From assembly GCA_907165275.2 (NCBI GenBank), contig OU015669.1, forward strand, positions 3,370,501-3,434,500: a stretch of DNA of 64,000 nt, in the 5' to 3' direction. Below, piece by piece: positions 45,906 to 57,410 of this stretch. The stretch is from Zygaena filipendulae (taxonomy: Eukaryota; Arthropoda; Insecta; Lepidoptera; Zygaenidae). The notes under the pieces are model-generated. The model saw only the letters and a program-made list of their open reading frames with translations, ran no database searches and was not told where the DNA came from. The stretch's first letter is position 1, and the number at the start of each line of letters is the position of its first letter. The position numbers and the translations under genes were made by a program.

Positions 45906-46095
45906 CTAACTAATATTAGATGTATAAAAGTGAACGTGGATATGTTTGTTTGTTAAGCATTAACTTTTGCACCGGTCATCATAAAATTTTGCATGCATGT
46001 TGTCAGAGGTGAAGAAAAGGGCAGGGCAGGTACTTTTTATCCTGGATTTCCACGGGATCTCCGATTAAAGCGGGTAATACCGCGGGAACAGCTAG
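45906..46095 (+). mobile_element. Non-autonomous Helitron-like element
   Basis: ACTAATATTAGATGTATAAA start; AAGCGGGTAATACCGCGGGA then CAGCTAG|T end. The 5' TC is not evident. Confidence 0.6.
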
Positions 46096-47899
46096 TATAA
46101 TACAAATAACTGTTTTAAAATTTCTAATCTGTACCGCTGACAAAGTGTATGTAAAATTTCAAGATAATCGGTTAATATTTATGAAAGCGTTACAAAGTAC
46201 TTTTCCGACACCTTCAACAATTTTATATCCCTGTAATATTTCAACCAATTCACACAAAACTTTGACAAATTGTACCTACACCTAAACCTTCCTCTATCTA
46301 TTGGTGGAAATCACATGAAAATCCGTTCAGTAGGTATTTTGAGTTTATCGTGAACAGACAGACGCTATCTAATTATCTATATGTGGTAACAATCAAGCTA
46401 TTTTGATAACTTTAATAACTTACATACCTATTTCTCTGTTAATTACCGGTTGCTTTCTACTTTGTGAGTCTAAATAAATAAATAAATTTTAACTGAAAAA
46501 CTTGCTTTTTATTTAACTGTTATGTAAGTACCTTCTTAGCTGTACTCGGTAAAAACTAAAAAGTAATCAAGGTACCTACGGATAATTGCGTCGACCATTG
46601 CGTCGAGTTTGTTAAAGGTAAGTATCCACAGCACAAAACGGTTCCTTTAAAAACGGGTGTAATTACAAGCGTATAGACAATTAAGTGGACACCGAGCGGG
46701 AGGGGACGGCATGAGAAGGGTGCGGGGTAAAATTAGTGTCTTTCGTTTAAAGGACTGTTCAAACTGAAATGAATCCAAGACGCACCCTCGAAGTGTATTT
46801 CGTCGTTCTTGAAACGTCATCAATTTCAGGACGTGGGTAGACTAATTTTGCTCATGCAAACCACAAAACCACAACACTAAGGTTACTACGTAAAGATCAC
46901 TATCTAATTAGTTAATCTCGAGACCGCTATAATATTATATCCATTTGCCCATTTGTTAAGTTTCTTGTTCTTTTGTATCACCTTTTTGATGGCAACAAAC
47001 AATTTTATTATTATTATAAACTGAGAAATTATAGCAACCAAAGTTGTATTATTTGCCCTGCTGTTGAGTCAATAAATGCCACCTATCATCGTATATGTAT
47101 TCGCTTTAGTTTGTACAATCCTTGACGCTGTGTGTGGCAATTACCATTACCCATTACGAGTCGCCACGCAGCACCGGTGCCGGTGGTGACTCGCACATTT
47201 AAGGCGGCCGCATATCTATAAAATCTCTGATAGTGAAAAAGGACACGCTACATCAAATCAATACATGGTCTATCATCAGCTATTGACAGCAGCCGTCTCG
47301 CGTATTTGGATAAAGATTACTTACTAAAAATCAATTTGAAATTTTATATTTATATATTTATGGTGTTTCTGACGCACGGGGTGTAGTTACCGTCCATACT
47401 ATACGGTATACCAAAATCACATAATTTAGTTGAAAAAGAACAACGCAGTAACTGATAACCACTTTGCATTTGTAGCAGAATAGTTTTAGAAAATTCTTGG
47501 TATCTAGTACCAGTCATTGCGAAAAATTAAAAATATACGAAAGCCAAACATGCTGCGTTCTGATTGGAGTTATCCAAGATATTTACAACAATTGCAACTG
47601 TTAGGTTGGATACAAGATAGTTGTAGTAATAAAGGTTTCACAACATTCACATTTCTAGTAAGTTTTATAACTACATATTTCCTGCGTTAGTTGTACATTT
47701 TACAAAACTCATACAGAAAGAAAGAAAACGAAAAATATTTTTTTTCGGATATAGTACTACAGTGAAAATTAAAAATAGATACCTATTAAAAGGAAACTTC
47801 TTCTTCTTCTTTTTTATTATTGGAGAAGGATGAAATACAGGCATTCATCTTGTGTGTCCCCAGACTGACAAGTGTTACAACTATTCATGTCAGTCATAT
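46096..47899. other. Intergenic, nothing firmly recognised
   Basis: A palindrome-like patch at 47157-47197 (GAGTCGCCAC..CACCGGTGCCGGTG..GTGACTCGC) stands out. Helitron-like scraps (GAAAATCCGTTCAGTAGG) are near 46315. No gene is seen. Confidence 0.35.
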
Positions 47900-47900
47900 G

Positions 47901-48325
47901 TATAGATGGGCAATGATATGTATCGGACCATCGGTCAAGATTATAATGTTTAGTTTGTGCATCGTCAAAGACTAGTTAGTCTATGTCTAATTGAAAATTT
48001 AAGATGGTTCCTTTGTTAATGATTCATGGTGAATAAAAAGCGTGTGCTATATTTTCTTATTTTATTTCTACTATATTCGGTATCCTGCCGGGCTAAGATG
48101 CGCAAGACGACAAAATTTTATCGAGCCATTTTATCGATTCTCGTCGACATATTGTATGGCTTTGTCGACGAGAATCGATAAAATGGCTCGATAAAATTTT
48201 ATCATGTTGCGCATCTTAGCCCCCCTGGAAGGCCTAACACACCAGAGGAAATTAGCCCGATGGGTGTAAACGCCTGGGCGTAAACCGGGTTTAAGCCCAA
48301 GCACCGGGTTGAATGCACATCTATA
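47901..48325. mobile_element. Larger TAGATGGGCAAT-type MITE interrupted by a palindromic element
   Basis: TATAGATGGGCAATGATATG at the left and CAAGCACCGGGTTGAATGC..ACATCTATAG at the right match the ends of 18051-18162. A separate palindromic insertion (48090-48222) sits inside. The outer element is decayed and the inner one nearly perfect, consistent with nesting. Confidence 0.45.
48090..48222. mobile_element. Palindromic foldback element with exact 38-bp arms
   Basis: Inner arms 48112-48149 and 48163-48200 (including GAGCCATTTTATCGATTCTC) pair without a mismatch around a 13-base loop. Outer arms 48090-48105 (GGGCTAAGATGCGCAA) and 48207-48222 also pair exactly. Only the 6 bases between them differ. 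It is non-coding. Confidence 0.85.
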
Positions 48326-49181
48326 GTCATATGCTTTCATGACTTTAATTAGGAGCCTACATGACATTAAACACTGTACATCCAATCTTTTCCTTTGTGC
48401 CAAACCGTACCTAATCTTTTATCCATCAACTAAAGCAATGAGCTTCATTCGAATACGTGATAATCAAAATAAAAATATCCAATAATCCCCAGCCCCAGTG
48501 ATTGATGGTGGTATATGGTTTCACAAGCTAGCCGATTCACCCCGGGCTCGCCAATTTAAACTCTAATGCATTGAATCAAGGGTGTGTGGGAAACAAGAAA
48601 TAAACCGTATAGGTACCTGCCCAGTATGGGGTTCCGATGGAATGTCGCTGTACTGAATATTTAAATATTTAGTAATTTTTAGTTTCGTATCTATTATGAT
48701 ATCTTTAATGATAAGATATAATCTAAGTTCTCAGTTTAACTGCAATACGTCATGTTTCATTTTTAACCGACTTCCCAAAAAGGAGGAGGTTCTCAATTCG
48801 TCTGAATGTTGATATTTGTTCATAAGTTATCTAAAAAAAAAAAAAACAATGTTTAAGTAGGATGTTGCAATGAATAATTATATACTAATATGTATTATGT
48901 ATATTGTACATTTTAATTTGACACTAGCACATCGTTCAGTAGACATTAATATTTTTTTATTTTTTTATTTAGGTAAGTACCTACATAATTTAACGGATAC
49001 AAACAACACATACAAAATTTTATATACTGATATGTCATCAACGTATTCACAAGTGGTTAAAATTTAAAATTATGTGTCAACTTATACGTACATATACGAG
49101 TAGAGTACCTAGGTATTTAGACAAAAAAATAATGCATATAATACTTTTTCAATGTAAGTAGAAGAATCTAAATATCAAATC
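48326..49181. other. Intergenic, nothing recognised
   Basis: AT-rich. A scrap reading ACCGACTTCCCAAAAAGGAG at 48768 is a word I recall from lepidopteran repeat 3' ends. No gene is seen. Confidence 0.35.
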
Positions 49182-49749
49182 CCTACTAATATTATAAATG
49201 CGAAAGTCTGTCTGTTACACTTTCACGCCTTGACGGCTCGACCTTGTTTACTTCCTTTATCCAGCTTTTGAAGTTTTTTTTTTTGGTTTTTTTTATACGA
49301 AACCCGGTAAGTAGGGCTATGGTATAATATAACAAAGTTGCGCAGTCCTGAGTCCTGATACTGTGACAGATGAGTGCGCTGACGCACACCTTATAAATAC
49401 GAAAGTAACTTTGTCTGTCTGTCTGTTTGTTACGCTTTCACACCTTAACGGCTTAAGCGTTCATTATGAAATTTTGCATACTCGTTGTCAGGGGTATATA
49501 GAATGACATAGGGCACTTTGTATTCTGGAATTCCCACGGGAACCCCGAAACTAGGTACTACCTACTACTTTTCCGTCTATCTGTATTTCTGTCTGTTCCG
49601 GGTAATCTCTGAAACAGCTGAACCGATTTTAACGAGACTTTCACTGGCAGATAGCTGATATTATAAGGAGTAACTTAGGCTACTTTTTATCCCGGAATCC
49701 CCACGGGATCTCTTAAATTAACGCGGGTGAAACTGCGGGGCACAGCTAG
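49182..49749 (+). mobile_element. Cluster of three Helitron-like pieces
   Basis: A 5' piece (CTACTAATATTATAAATGCG at 49183) is cut by other DNA. A second piece runs 49391-49560 and loses its 3' end. A third, of family 2 (CTGAAACAGCTGAACCGATT), runs to GCGGGGCACAGCTAG|T at 49749. Confidence 0.55.
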
Positions 49750-50167
49750 TTTCTTATAAGTATTTTTAAAAATCTTGTTGTCTTCATGGTACGTGTAGAT
49801 AGATACCTATGCATAATGCTATGCATGCGGATGCGGTATGGATTCTTTCTTCTCATTCTTCTTCTTCTATAATTATGGCGTATTTTATTACACTTCTGCC
49901 AGTGCCAATGTTTCTATAAGTAGTTAATAAAAATATCTTCCATTTCGTTAATTATGGCGAAATTTTCATTTAAATACTTAGTAAGAGAAGCAGGTTTAAA
50001 TCATTCCGTGCTTGCTAGTGCAGCTACCAGCCAGATTCCATGTTATGTACCTACCCTAGATAAGTAACTAGGAACTAGATCTCGCGAGAAAACCACATGA
50101 TATGCTACGTTTGGAAGCAAAAACAACACTTTCAAAAAACAAATCAGCGACGCTACGTACTTACCTA

Positions 50168-50393
50168 TCCTACAAATATTATAGGTAAATGTGAAAGTGT
50201 GGATGTTTGGATGTTTGTGAAAGTGTGAAGTGTTTGTTACTCAATCACGCAAAAACGGCGGAACAGATTTGGATGAAATTTGGCATGCAAGTTGTCAGGG
50301 GTACAGAAAAGGACATAGGGTAGGTACTTTTTATCCCGGAATTCCCGCGGGGACTCCGAAATTACCGCGGGTGAAACCGCGGGGCACAACTAG
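50168..50393 (+). mobile_element. Full-length non-autonomous Helitron-like element
   Basis: TCCTACAAATATTATAGGTA start; ACCGCGGGTGAAACCGCGGG..CACAACTAG|T end. The intact terminal hairpin and close match to 4751-4947 and 50956-51148 suggest a recent burst. Confidence 0.7.
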
Positions 50394-50806
50394 TAAATAA
50401 TAAAATCACCACCATTGTACCTACCTATAAGTATAGATAGATCAAGTATAATAATTACTTTAGTATTAATTACTTTAATTAGTCTTTACTGCGCTACCTA
50501 TATTTATGACTTGAATCTGACTCTTGCATTTCTCGTCATAAATTAATATCTACATCAAGGCATGCGGAGTCATAAACTTGAATGTTTTATAACAATAATT
50601 AAGACCATGCACGGGCGCCAACGACACGTTAGTTAGGTTAAGGTACTTTTATTCATTTGAATATCAACCGAAAATATTAAACCTTGCAAAATAAGATTCA
50701 AATTTGAGACTAAATTTCTTACAAGTTTTACATTATTATTTTATATGAATACTTTGAAAATTGTAATTAAAAAATATCATCAGAATACCTATTGTTGTAT
50801 TGTAGA

Positions 50807-50840
50807 CATGGACCAATAAAACTTGTTTAATTGGTCCATG
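50807..50840. repeat. Short perfect inverted repeat
   Basis: CATGGACCAAT at 50807-50817 pairs exactly with ATTGGTCCATG at 50830-50840. Confidence 0.8.
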
Positions 50841-50955
50841 ATTGTAGATAATAATTCACACATTACTCACACATACCTAGGTACAAGGCATGCGTATGCG
50901 TAAGAATAGGAACGATGAAAAACCTATGCAATAAAACAGACAACCCGCAGTGTTA

Positions 50956-51148
50956 TCCTACTAATATTATAAATGTGTGGATGTTTGGATGTTTGTTACT
51001 CAATCACGCAAAAACGGCTGAACGGATTTGAATAAAATTTGGCATGCACGTTGTCAGGGGTACAGAGAAGGATATAGGCTACTTTTTATCCCGGAATTCC
51101 CACGGGAACTCCGAAATTACCGCGGGTAAAACCGCAGGGCACAGCTAG
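50956..51148 (+). mobile_element. Full-length non-autonomous Helitron-like element
   Basis: TCCTACTAATATTATAAATG start; ACCGCGGGTAAAACCGCAGG..CACAGCTAG|T end. It lies 560 bp from the copy at 50168-50393. Confidence 0.7.
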
Positions 51149-51267
51149 TAACTTATAACCAAGCCAAATGGAATTTAAATCCGTTGAATCAGATCGCAAA
51201 TTAAGCCAACAATTTTGTACACATCTCTCCGATTTAAACAAATTACTACAGTAATACACGTATTTTC

Positions 51268-51281
51268 CCGCTAGGTGGCGC
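51268..51281 (+). promoter_or_regulatory. CTCF-like insulator motif
   Basis: CCGCTAGGTGGCGC fits the animal CTCF core (CCASYAGRKGGCRS) at 13 of 14 positions. It lies in a local GC-rich patch (51265-51345) inside the gene desert. A single motif match can be chance. Occupancy is inference. Confidence 0.4.
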
Positions 51282-51344
51282 CCCGCCGCGCAAGCGCACT
51301 CACTGCCGCCAACTGTCGCTTTGACCGCGCAGAGATCAACGCAG

Positions 51345-51966
51345 CCGTAGCGGAATATACCAAACCTAAGCTAATGCAAAGTAAGTTCTGCATGTTCTGC
51401 ATTCAAAGCAAATACGAGATCTAAAAACATGTAGGTACAAAAAGAATGTATAGGATAATAGGCAATAGCACAAGAGATAGGTACCTTGATAAATAAATGA
51501 TTGATAAAGATGTTTTATCGGACTAATGAAGATAACGGACATAAAAACGGAAGGCATGACCGAGACTATTAGCTGAGCGGCACATCTAGCATTGAGAACA
51601 AATTATTATAAGCAACTGCACCAATAGAGTTATAAATTATACTGCACATCAGATATCCGTAGGGAACACGGAGCAGTGCCTGAGACTTGCGACCCAGGTG
51701 TAGGTTTAATGGGGCCCCTTTACAATGCATTAAACGCTCACCTCAACTCGTGCTCCCGATTCCCGAAATATTTAAATGACACAGCACACATAATAGTTAT
51801 AGTCACCATCGATGTCACCATCAAATCAATAGCACTCTATAATTGCTCTGAACCAAAGCCAAAAGAACAATGTCACCTCATAAATAGGCAAAACAACCAA
51901 TGCACAAAGGTCTACCCTGTTGTACTCTTATATTATACGCATAGGTAGGTACATATATATATCAAC
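51345..51966. other. Intergenic, nothing recognised
   Basis: Short open frames at 51366-51557 (minus) and 51676-51948 (plus) have no recognisable similarity or splice context. Confidence 0.35.
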
Positions 51967-52128
51967 TCGGAATCCGCTTAAAGCGGTCAGAAAAGGTTTT
52001 ATATCAATACAATAAGAATAAAAAAGCCTTCGTTCAACTCGACGCATTTGCTGTCGTTGGAAAAACGGCGATTTTCGCTCTTATTGCATGCACATCAACT
52101 TTTCTGATCGGTCTTAACAGATTCCACG
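51967..52128. mobile_element. MITE with GGAATC..GGTCAGAAAAG ends
   Basis: CGGAATCCGCTTAAAGCGG and TCAGAAAAGG at the left are mirrored, with some mismatches, by CTTTTCTGATCGGTC and TTAACAGATTCCACG at the right. AATAAGA words near 52009 and 52075 extend the pairing inward. It is about 160 bp and non-coding. Confidence 0.6.
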
Positions 52129-52580
52129 TCAATATTTATGTGGAGAGACCCTAAGTCAAAACGCAGGTCGTTAAACTACTTAGCGCCGTATTATATTATC
52201 TGTGGCGCCGTAGAAAGTATCCGCATTTCCGCTGGGTCTGCGCTTGTCTTAAAGCAATAAATAGTGTGATAAACAGCTCGAGGCGGGAACGAAAAGGCGG
52301 ATTTAAAATATTGTAATTGTTTATTCGGCTGTTGGTTTAGTGGGTATTGTTTGTGGCCATCGTTTTGAGAGAACCTGTTCTTTCGCTAAGTAATGGCATC
52401 CGGCTCCAAGGACCAATAATAATAATATAATTGACCGTAAATTATGCATACCTACCTACTTATTAAGCACATGATGCGTTTGAACAAACATTTCTATCAT
52501 TGTAACATTCTATATATTTTTCAAAAAACAGGTTTAAATATATTAGAACTGTGCCCTATGATCTGTAAACTATTATCTAC

Positions 52581-52640
<60 letters not shown>

Positions 52641-53468
52641 ACCCTATTATTTGATTATTTGTGCCCGCGGTTTTACCAGCGTAAATTTCGGAATTCGCGA
52701 AGGAACTCCAAAGTAGCCTAATTGACATTCTCGAGTACTGCCTAAGAAAAAATACATAGACGTGTCTTATGCAAAACAGAACAATATTTCGTACTTTTTT
52801 TCACCATATAGAACGGATGGAATCATGTTCTAAGCACGCACGTTGTAGGCAAGGAATGTTGCTTCCGACTTCCGTCAGGCGTTAACAAAATAGCTATGAG
52901 AAACGGCAAACCTCACAGTAGGGTCACTGCCAGTCCTCGGATTTGTATGAATCTGTTGTGCTATTTTACATAAGGTAATGATTAACACAGTTTTTTTTTT
53001 AGTGATAACAGACCGAACCGGTATCTTCTATAAGACTATTCCTGTCATCATTATCCTTACTCAATACTTAATTATAAAATAATGCGAATGTGAGTTAATT
53101 CCGACTCATTTGTGTGACGCTTATAACTTAAACTTTAACCATACTCAACCGACCATCATTAAATTTTGTACACACGTTTTCAGGGGTACAGAGGCCAGAG
53201 AGGAAAAGATATAACCACGACGGCAGAGGCATCATAGGATCATCATAGGAACTCCGAAATAAACGTGGGTGCAGGGTGAAACCGCGAGAACGAAAAAAAA
53301 TTTTAAAATCATTTTAGCAGTTTTTGTCGTAGCTAGGTATAGTAGGTACAATAATCAAAAACCCTTTCTCTTAAAATATTTACGGAATAAAATAAAAACA
53401 ACAGAATAATTGATTTCACTTATCTTTTTTAACTATAATAGACCTATAAACTACAATTAACTAGGTAT
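52129..53468. other. Intergenic, (TCTA)n microsatellite and Helitron-like pieces
   Basis: A long TCTA/CTAT tetranucleotide repeat occupies about 52572-52640. A minus Helitron-like fragment follows at 52660-52715 (TGCCCGCGGTTTTACCAGCG), and a plus fragment at 53050-53285 (CTCAACCGACCATCATTAAA to GGTGAAACCGCGAGAACG). This is the 3' flank of the HSD17B10-like gene. Confidence 0.5.
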
Positions 53469-56228
53469 CTAAAGCGGGAACCACCTCTGAGCGCCGTCGA
53501 GTCGTATAACCTCCCCGTTGAGCATGGGGTTCTCCACGATACTCGTGACGAGGTGGGCAAAGTCCTCGGGCCTGCCCAGCCTGGAGGGGAACGGAGTCAT
53601 TCTCTTGATGAACTCCTTCATCTTGTCGGGCAGGTACTCTGTCATTGGAGTGTCGAATGTACCTGGGCAACAATGCAAAATGTTATAATCATCTGAAAAA
53701 CGCTCGATAGTGAATGTAACTAATAAAAATAAAAAAAATAACTAATCTATCCCCCACGGTTTCATTCGCGTTAATTTCGGAGTTCCCGTAGGAATTCCGG
53801 GATAACAATTACCCTATTTGTTACTGTTCACTACATTATTTTCTAAAAGTGAAAATATTTTTAAAATTCCATTACAAACAAACTTACAAAAAAATCAAGC
53901 CTTTCCTTTTCATTACAATAAATTAAATTTACTTTATAATATTAGTAATTATAGACTTGATAAATCACAGAGAAATTTGAATTTTTTTACTCCCTCGGGA
54001 ACTCTGCTGAAATGCTAATTTCATGACACTTAGAGATACCTTCGCCTCCAGTACCAGAGATCACCCCTTACGTCAAAACTTACAAACTTTACCTCTATAA
54101 TAATATTAGGTACTAGTTGATATCCCCGGTTTTAGTTGCGTTAAATCCCGCGGAAATTCCGGGACAAAAGTACTCTATGTCACTAAGAATCAGAATAGTA
54201 GAAGTAGATATAGATTTCATAAGCATCTTATTAATTACCTGGTGCTATAGTAACAACTCGGATGCCTCGTTTCGACAAGTCCCGAGCTATAGGCAGCGTC
54301 ATTCCAATCACGGCCGCAGTCGACGCCGCATACCCCGCCTGGCCTATATCACCCTCGTACGCTATTGTTGACGCCGTGTTCACAATAACACCTCTCTGTC
54401 CATCGTCATTGGGCTCATTTTTGCCTATCAAGCCAGCTGCCAGGCGGATCGTGTTGAATGTGCCTATAGTGTTGACCTAGGAAATTAAAATTTTGCAGTT
54501 TGAAATATGCTAGCACCACTGCCACATTTATCCATTCTAAATTACTAATATTATAAATACAAAAGAAAGTCTGTCTGTCTGTTACCTTTTTATACCTTAG
54601 CTACTTAACCAAATAACATTCAATTTTACACACACATTTCTATCACGGAATTCTTGCAGAAATTATACAGGTGAACCCGCAGGGAACAGCTAGAGTCAGG
54701 GTGTCAGGTTTTTATTAACTAGGTAGGTATTATGAAGTTTTAAAGAAAAATGTAAAATAGGTTGATCATACTTTTGCAACACTTAAACTTGACTGCAAAA
54801 AGTAGATACAGTGGCAATTATTATTTGTTTTTTTTTTAAATAGCATTAGTGTAACTCAATGGAGCCCTTTTAATCTCCAGGAAGGACATGTCACTCAAGG
54901 AGTTTGTGAGAGAATTAACATAATATACAACTCACTTTAATACAATTTTCGAAAAATTCCATAGAACTTTCTTCATCTCTCAAAAAATTGTAAGTTGGAT
55001 GTGCACTAGACTGCCCGGCACAATTGACTAATACATCAAGACGTCCAAACTTTTCTTTGGTCAAATCTAACACCTTTCTTACATCATCTTCTGATGTCAC
55101 CTGAAAATATAAAGTATATCTTTAATTATAAACGCGAATATGAGTATATTTGTATGTTACACTCTCAACTACTTGGCAAAGGGTAGTTTTACCCTGGAAT
55201 TCCTGTATGAACTCTAAAACAAACGTTTTTTTCAAAAAAACTGCAGGGAAAAGGTAGTAATGTTATAATTTTAGCATTATTACTGCATTGACTTACCTCA
55301 ACCAAATAAATAAAAATTAAAGGTTTTTGTCGGTAAATGAGAGTGGCAGGATCATTTTAGTTAAAACTAATTAAATGTTTAATAAATATTCAATTATGAT
55401 TTTTAGGGAAAATAAAATGGAAAAGTGAAAGAAAGTAGGACTTCAGTGAGATATTAGCAATATTGGCCACCTCGTTGTACAAACTTACTTGTTTTCTGTG
55501 TTTTGAAAATGTGTTTTTCTACTGTGTGTATGCAATAAAAGATATTTGATTTGATAGATGATTGGAAATTTATTGAAATTTAGATAATCAGGATATAAAC
55601 ATAATTATATGATATGAACATTGTGTTTGTTTATCCTGGGTCTGGATATTTAATAAGGGTGTATGACATAATAATATGTCCTACACATAGTAAATATTAT
55701 TCACTATATAAAAATTGAATTGCTGTTTGTTTGTCTCGCTAAAACTCAAGAATGGTTGGACCGATTTGGCTAATTTTGATCTTGAAATATTTGTGAGGGT
55801 TCAGGGAAGGTTTAAGAAGTAAATTAGGTTTCTTTGGAGTTCCTGCAGGAATTCCGAAACTCAAGCGGGTGAAATCGCGGTTCACAACTAGTATTTACAA
55901 CAAAAAAGCTAATATTACCTCTGTACCTACAAGCTCTGCTTAATTTGGTATTATGTTATCATTGTTACTCACACAGCCCTTATGTGCGACGACATTATCG
56001 CCAAGCTTCTTGGCGACTTCTCCCGCCCTGGTCCCCTGAATGTCTAAAATTACAACCTTTCCACCATTATTGACAAGCCTTTCTACAGTCGCTTTGCCCA
56101 ATCCAGAAGCTCCGCCGGTCACTAAACTAACCATGCCCTAAAACATATTAATTTTTTAGGTTAAGTTGATATTTATAAGATTACACTTACTATCATCACT
56201 ACTAGTTTTATTATGTTACCTTTAGCAT
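53469..56228 (-). CDS. 3-hydroxyacyl-CoA dehydrogenase type-2 / HSD17B10-like, catalytic Lys replaced
   Basis: This short-chain dehydrogenase relative has five exons: 56228-56220 (MLK), 56137-55973, 55100-54936, 54476-54239 and 53662-53469. All junctions are GT-AG and in phase, giving 256 residues against about 255-261 in the family. Family members are mitochondrial NAD enzymes of isoleucine and fatty-acid oxidation and part of RNase P. The Rossmann TGGASGLG (residues 10-17), acidic Asp35 (ILD), NCAG, NTAS (Ser149) and Tyr162 are present. So are the family signatures [56 protein letters not shown] and [14 protein letters not shown]. Two key positions differ: the YxxxK lysine is Thr166 (codon ACT), and the Asp that normally precedes VTSE at the adenine pocket is Cys58. 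The reading frame and splice sites are intact, so this looks like an expressed, divergent paralog that may lack dehydrogenase activity. A second, canonical copy probably exists elsewhere in the genome (inference). Introns hold Helitron-like insertions. Confidence 0.88.
54541..54693 (+). mobile_element. Helitron-like element in an HSD17B10-like intron
   Basis: ACTAATATTATAAATACAAA start and GTGAACCCGCAGGGAACAGC-TAG end, inserted antisense to the host gene between exons 2 and 3. Other scraps in the introns lie at 53747-53815, 54112-54190 and 55115-55260. Confidence 0.6.
55695..55891 (+). mobile_element. Helitron-like element in an HSD17B10-like intron
   Basis: It carries GAATGGTTGGACCGATTTGG in the body and GCGGGTGAAATCGCGGTTCA then CAACTAG|T at the end. 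It lies 82 bp from the exon border at 55973. Confidence 0.55.
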
Positions 56229-57338
56229 TCCGAAAGAAGTGATGTTGACGTATTAAAGATGAGTACCTACTTCAAACTAGATTTATTTTATAATTTATTA
56301 TAAACAGAAAAACCCACAAACTGCAATCGTGTTTTTGTTTACATTTTTTTTTTTATCCTTCTGTCAAGTGTCATGTGATCTGTCATATCAATTCTCAACT
56401 GTCAAACTGTCAAGAAACGGTTTATTTTTAATATTTTTCAATCAAAAGCTTTATCAAAATATAGTATATAATATAAGATGATTTGGTTTTAAAATTTTAA
56501 AAATTCTGTTTCCAAGGCTGCGACCAGTGACGAATGATTTCGATGCGTCAGCCGTGGATGCTCCAATAATATGCTCCTTCCTTCAATTAACGAAAAAACA
56601 AAGGCAGCGTTTTTAAGATAATCGTCACTACACGTTATCGTTCTTCTAGTTCCTCAACTACCGTTGCGCATTAATTTATGGCCTAAGACAAATTATTAGG
56701 TACAGTTTTTATCTAGGTACATAAAACAAAATTACGAAACTGCCATCTTTTATTCCCATTCAGAACTTTATACAAATATCTACCATTTATTAAATATGAG
56801 TACCTACCTACCTTAATATTTAGTAGATAGTTGAACTATAATTTTACAAGATGGCGTTAAAAGTAAAAAACAAAAAGAATTTACCTTTATGACAAAACAC
56901 ACGCTTTGAAAAACAGTTTTTTTTTAACATTGATAAATCTTCGAAAACTATTGAAATACTATTATTATGAAATTTTTTTGTAAAATTTATTCATTGCCAT
57001 TGACTGAATTAAGTAGGTATACTTATTGATTCAGTAGGTACAATCTTTACAGCTAAATAAATAGGTAGGTATCCCAAATAAATAATAAAGTTCCTACCCA
57101 CATTTGCATCTATTGCTCAGTAGCACAAAAAAAATAATATGTACCTGCTAATCGCAACCGGCAACGTACAACCATTTACTCTGAGGTACAACCTACCTAT
57201 ACAAATTGAAATACTTATAGGAGTTTTAGGCGGGAATCAAAGATTTTATACTCAATCACGTTCATTATTAAAACGAATTATCAAATTAATTAGGTAGCAA
57301 AAGAGATCATTAAAATGCTGTTGTTATTCAATAAATAA
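56229..57338. other. Spacer between the HSD17B10-like promoter side and the first cuticle gene
   Basis: It includes the 5' flank of the HSD17B10-like gene (56229-56420) and AT-rich DNA. No TATA box is evident for that gene. No other gene is recognised. Confidence 0.4.
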
Positions 57339-57344
57339 TTTATT
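57339..57344 (-). terminator. Polyadenylation signal of cuticular protein gene 1
   Basis: AATAAA on the minus strand, 67 bp past the stop codon, inside the block TCAATAAATAATTTATTT that is shared with the second cuticle gene. Confidence 0.6.
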
Positions 57345-57410
57345 TTCGGTTTTGATACATTAGTATGGCAGAATAATAAAATTATTTTGACTATTAATAC
57401 TGACTAGAGA

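Noticed and set aside
48131..48403. 90-codon open frame on the minus strand
   Set aside because: It lies inside the foldback element and its MITE host.
52572..52640. TCTA array considered as a CRISPR or satellite
   Set aside because: It is a simple tetranucleotide microsatellite without spacers.
55940..55972. Extension of HSD17B10-like exon 1 past 55973
   Set aside because: A GTGAGT donor at 55972 and the match of the next exon (VTSEDDV) to the family show that the extension is intron.
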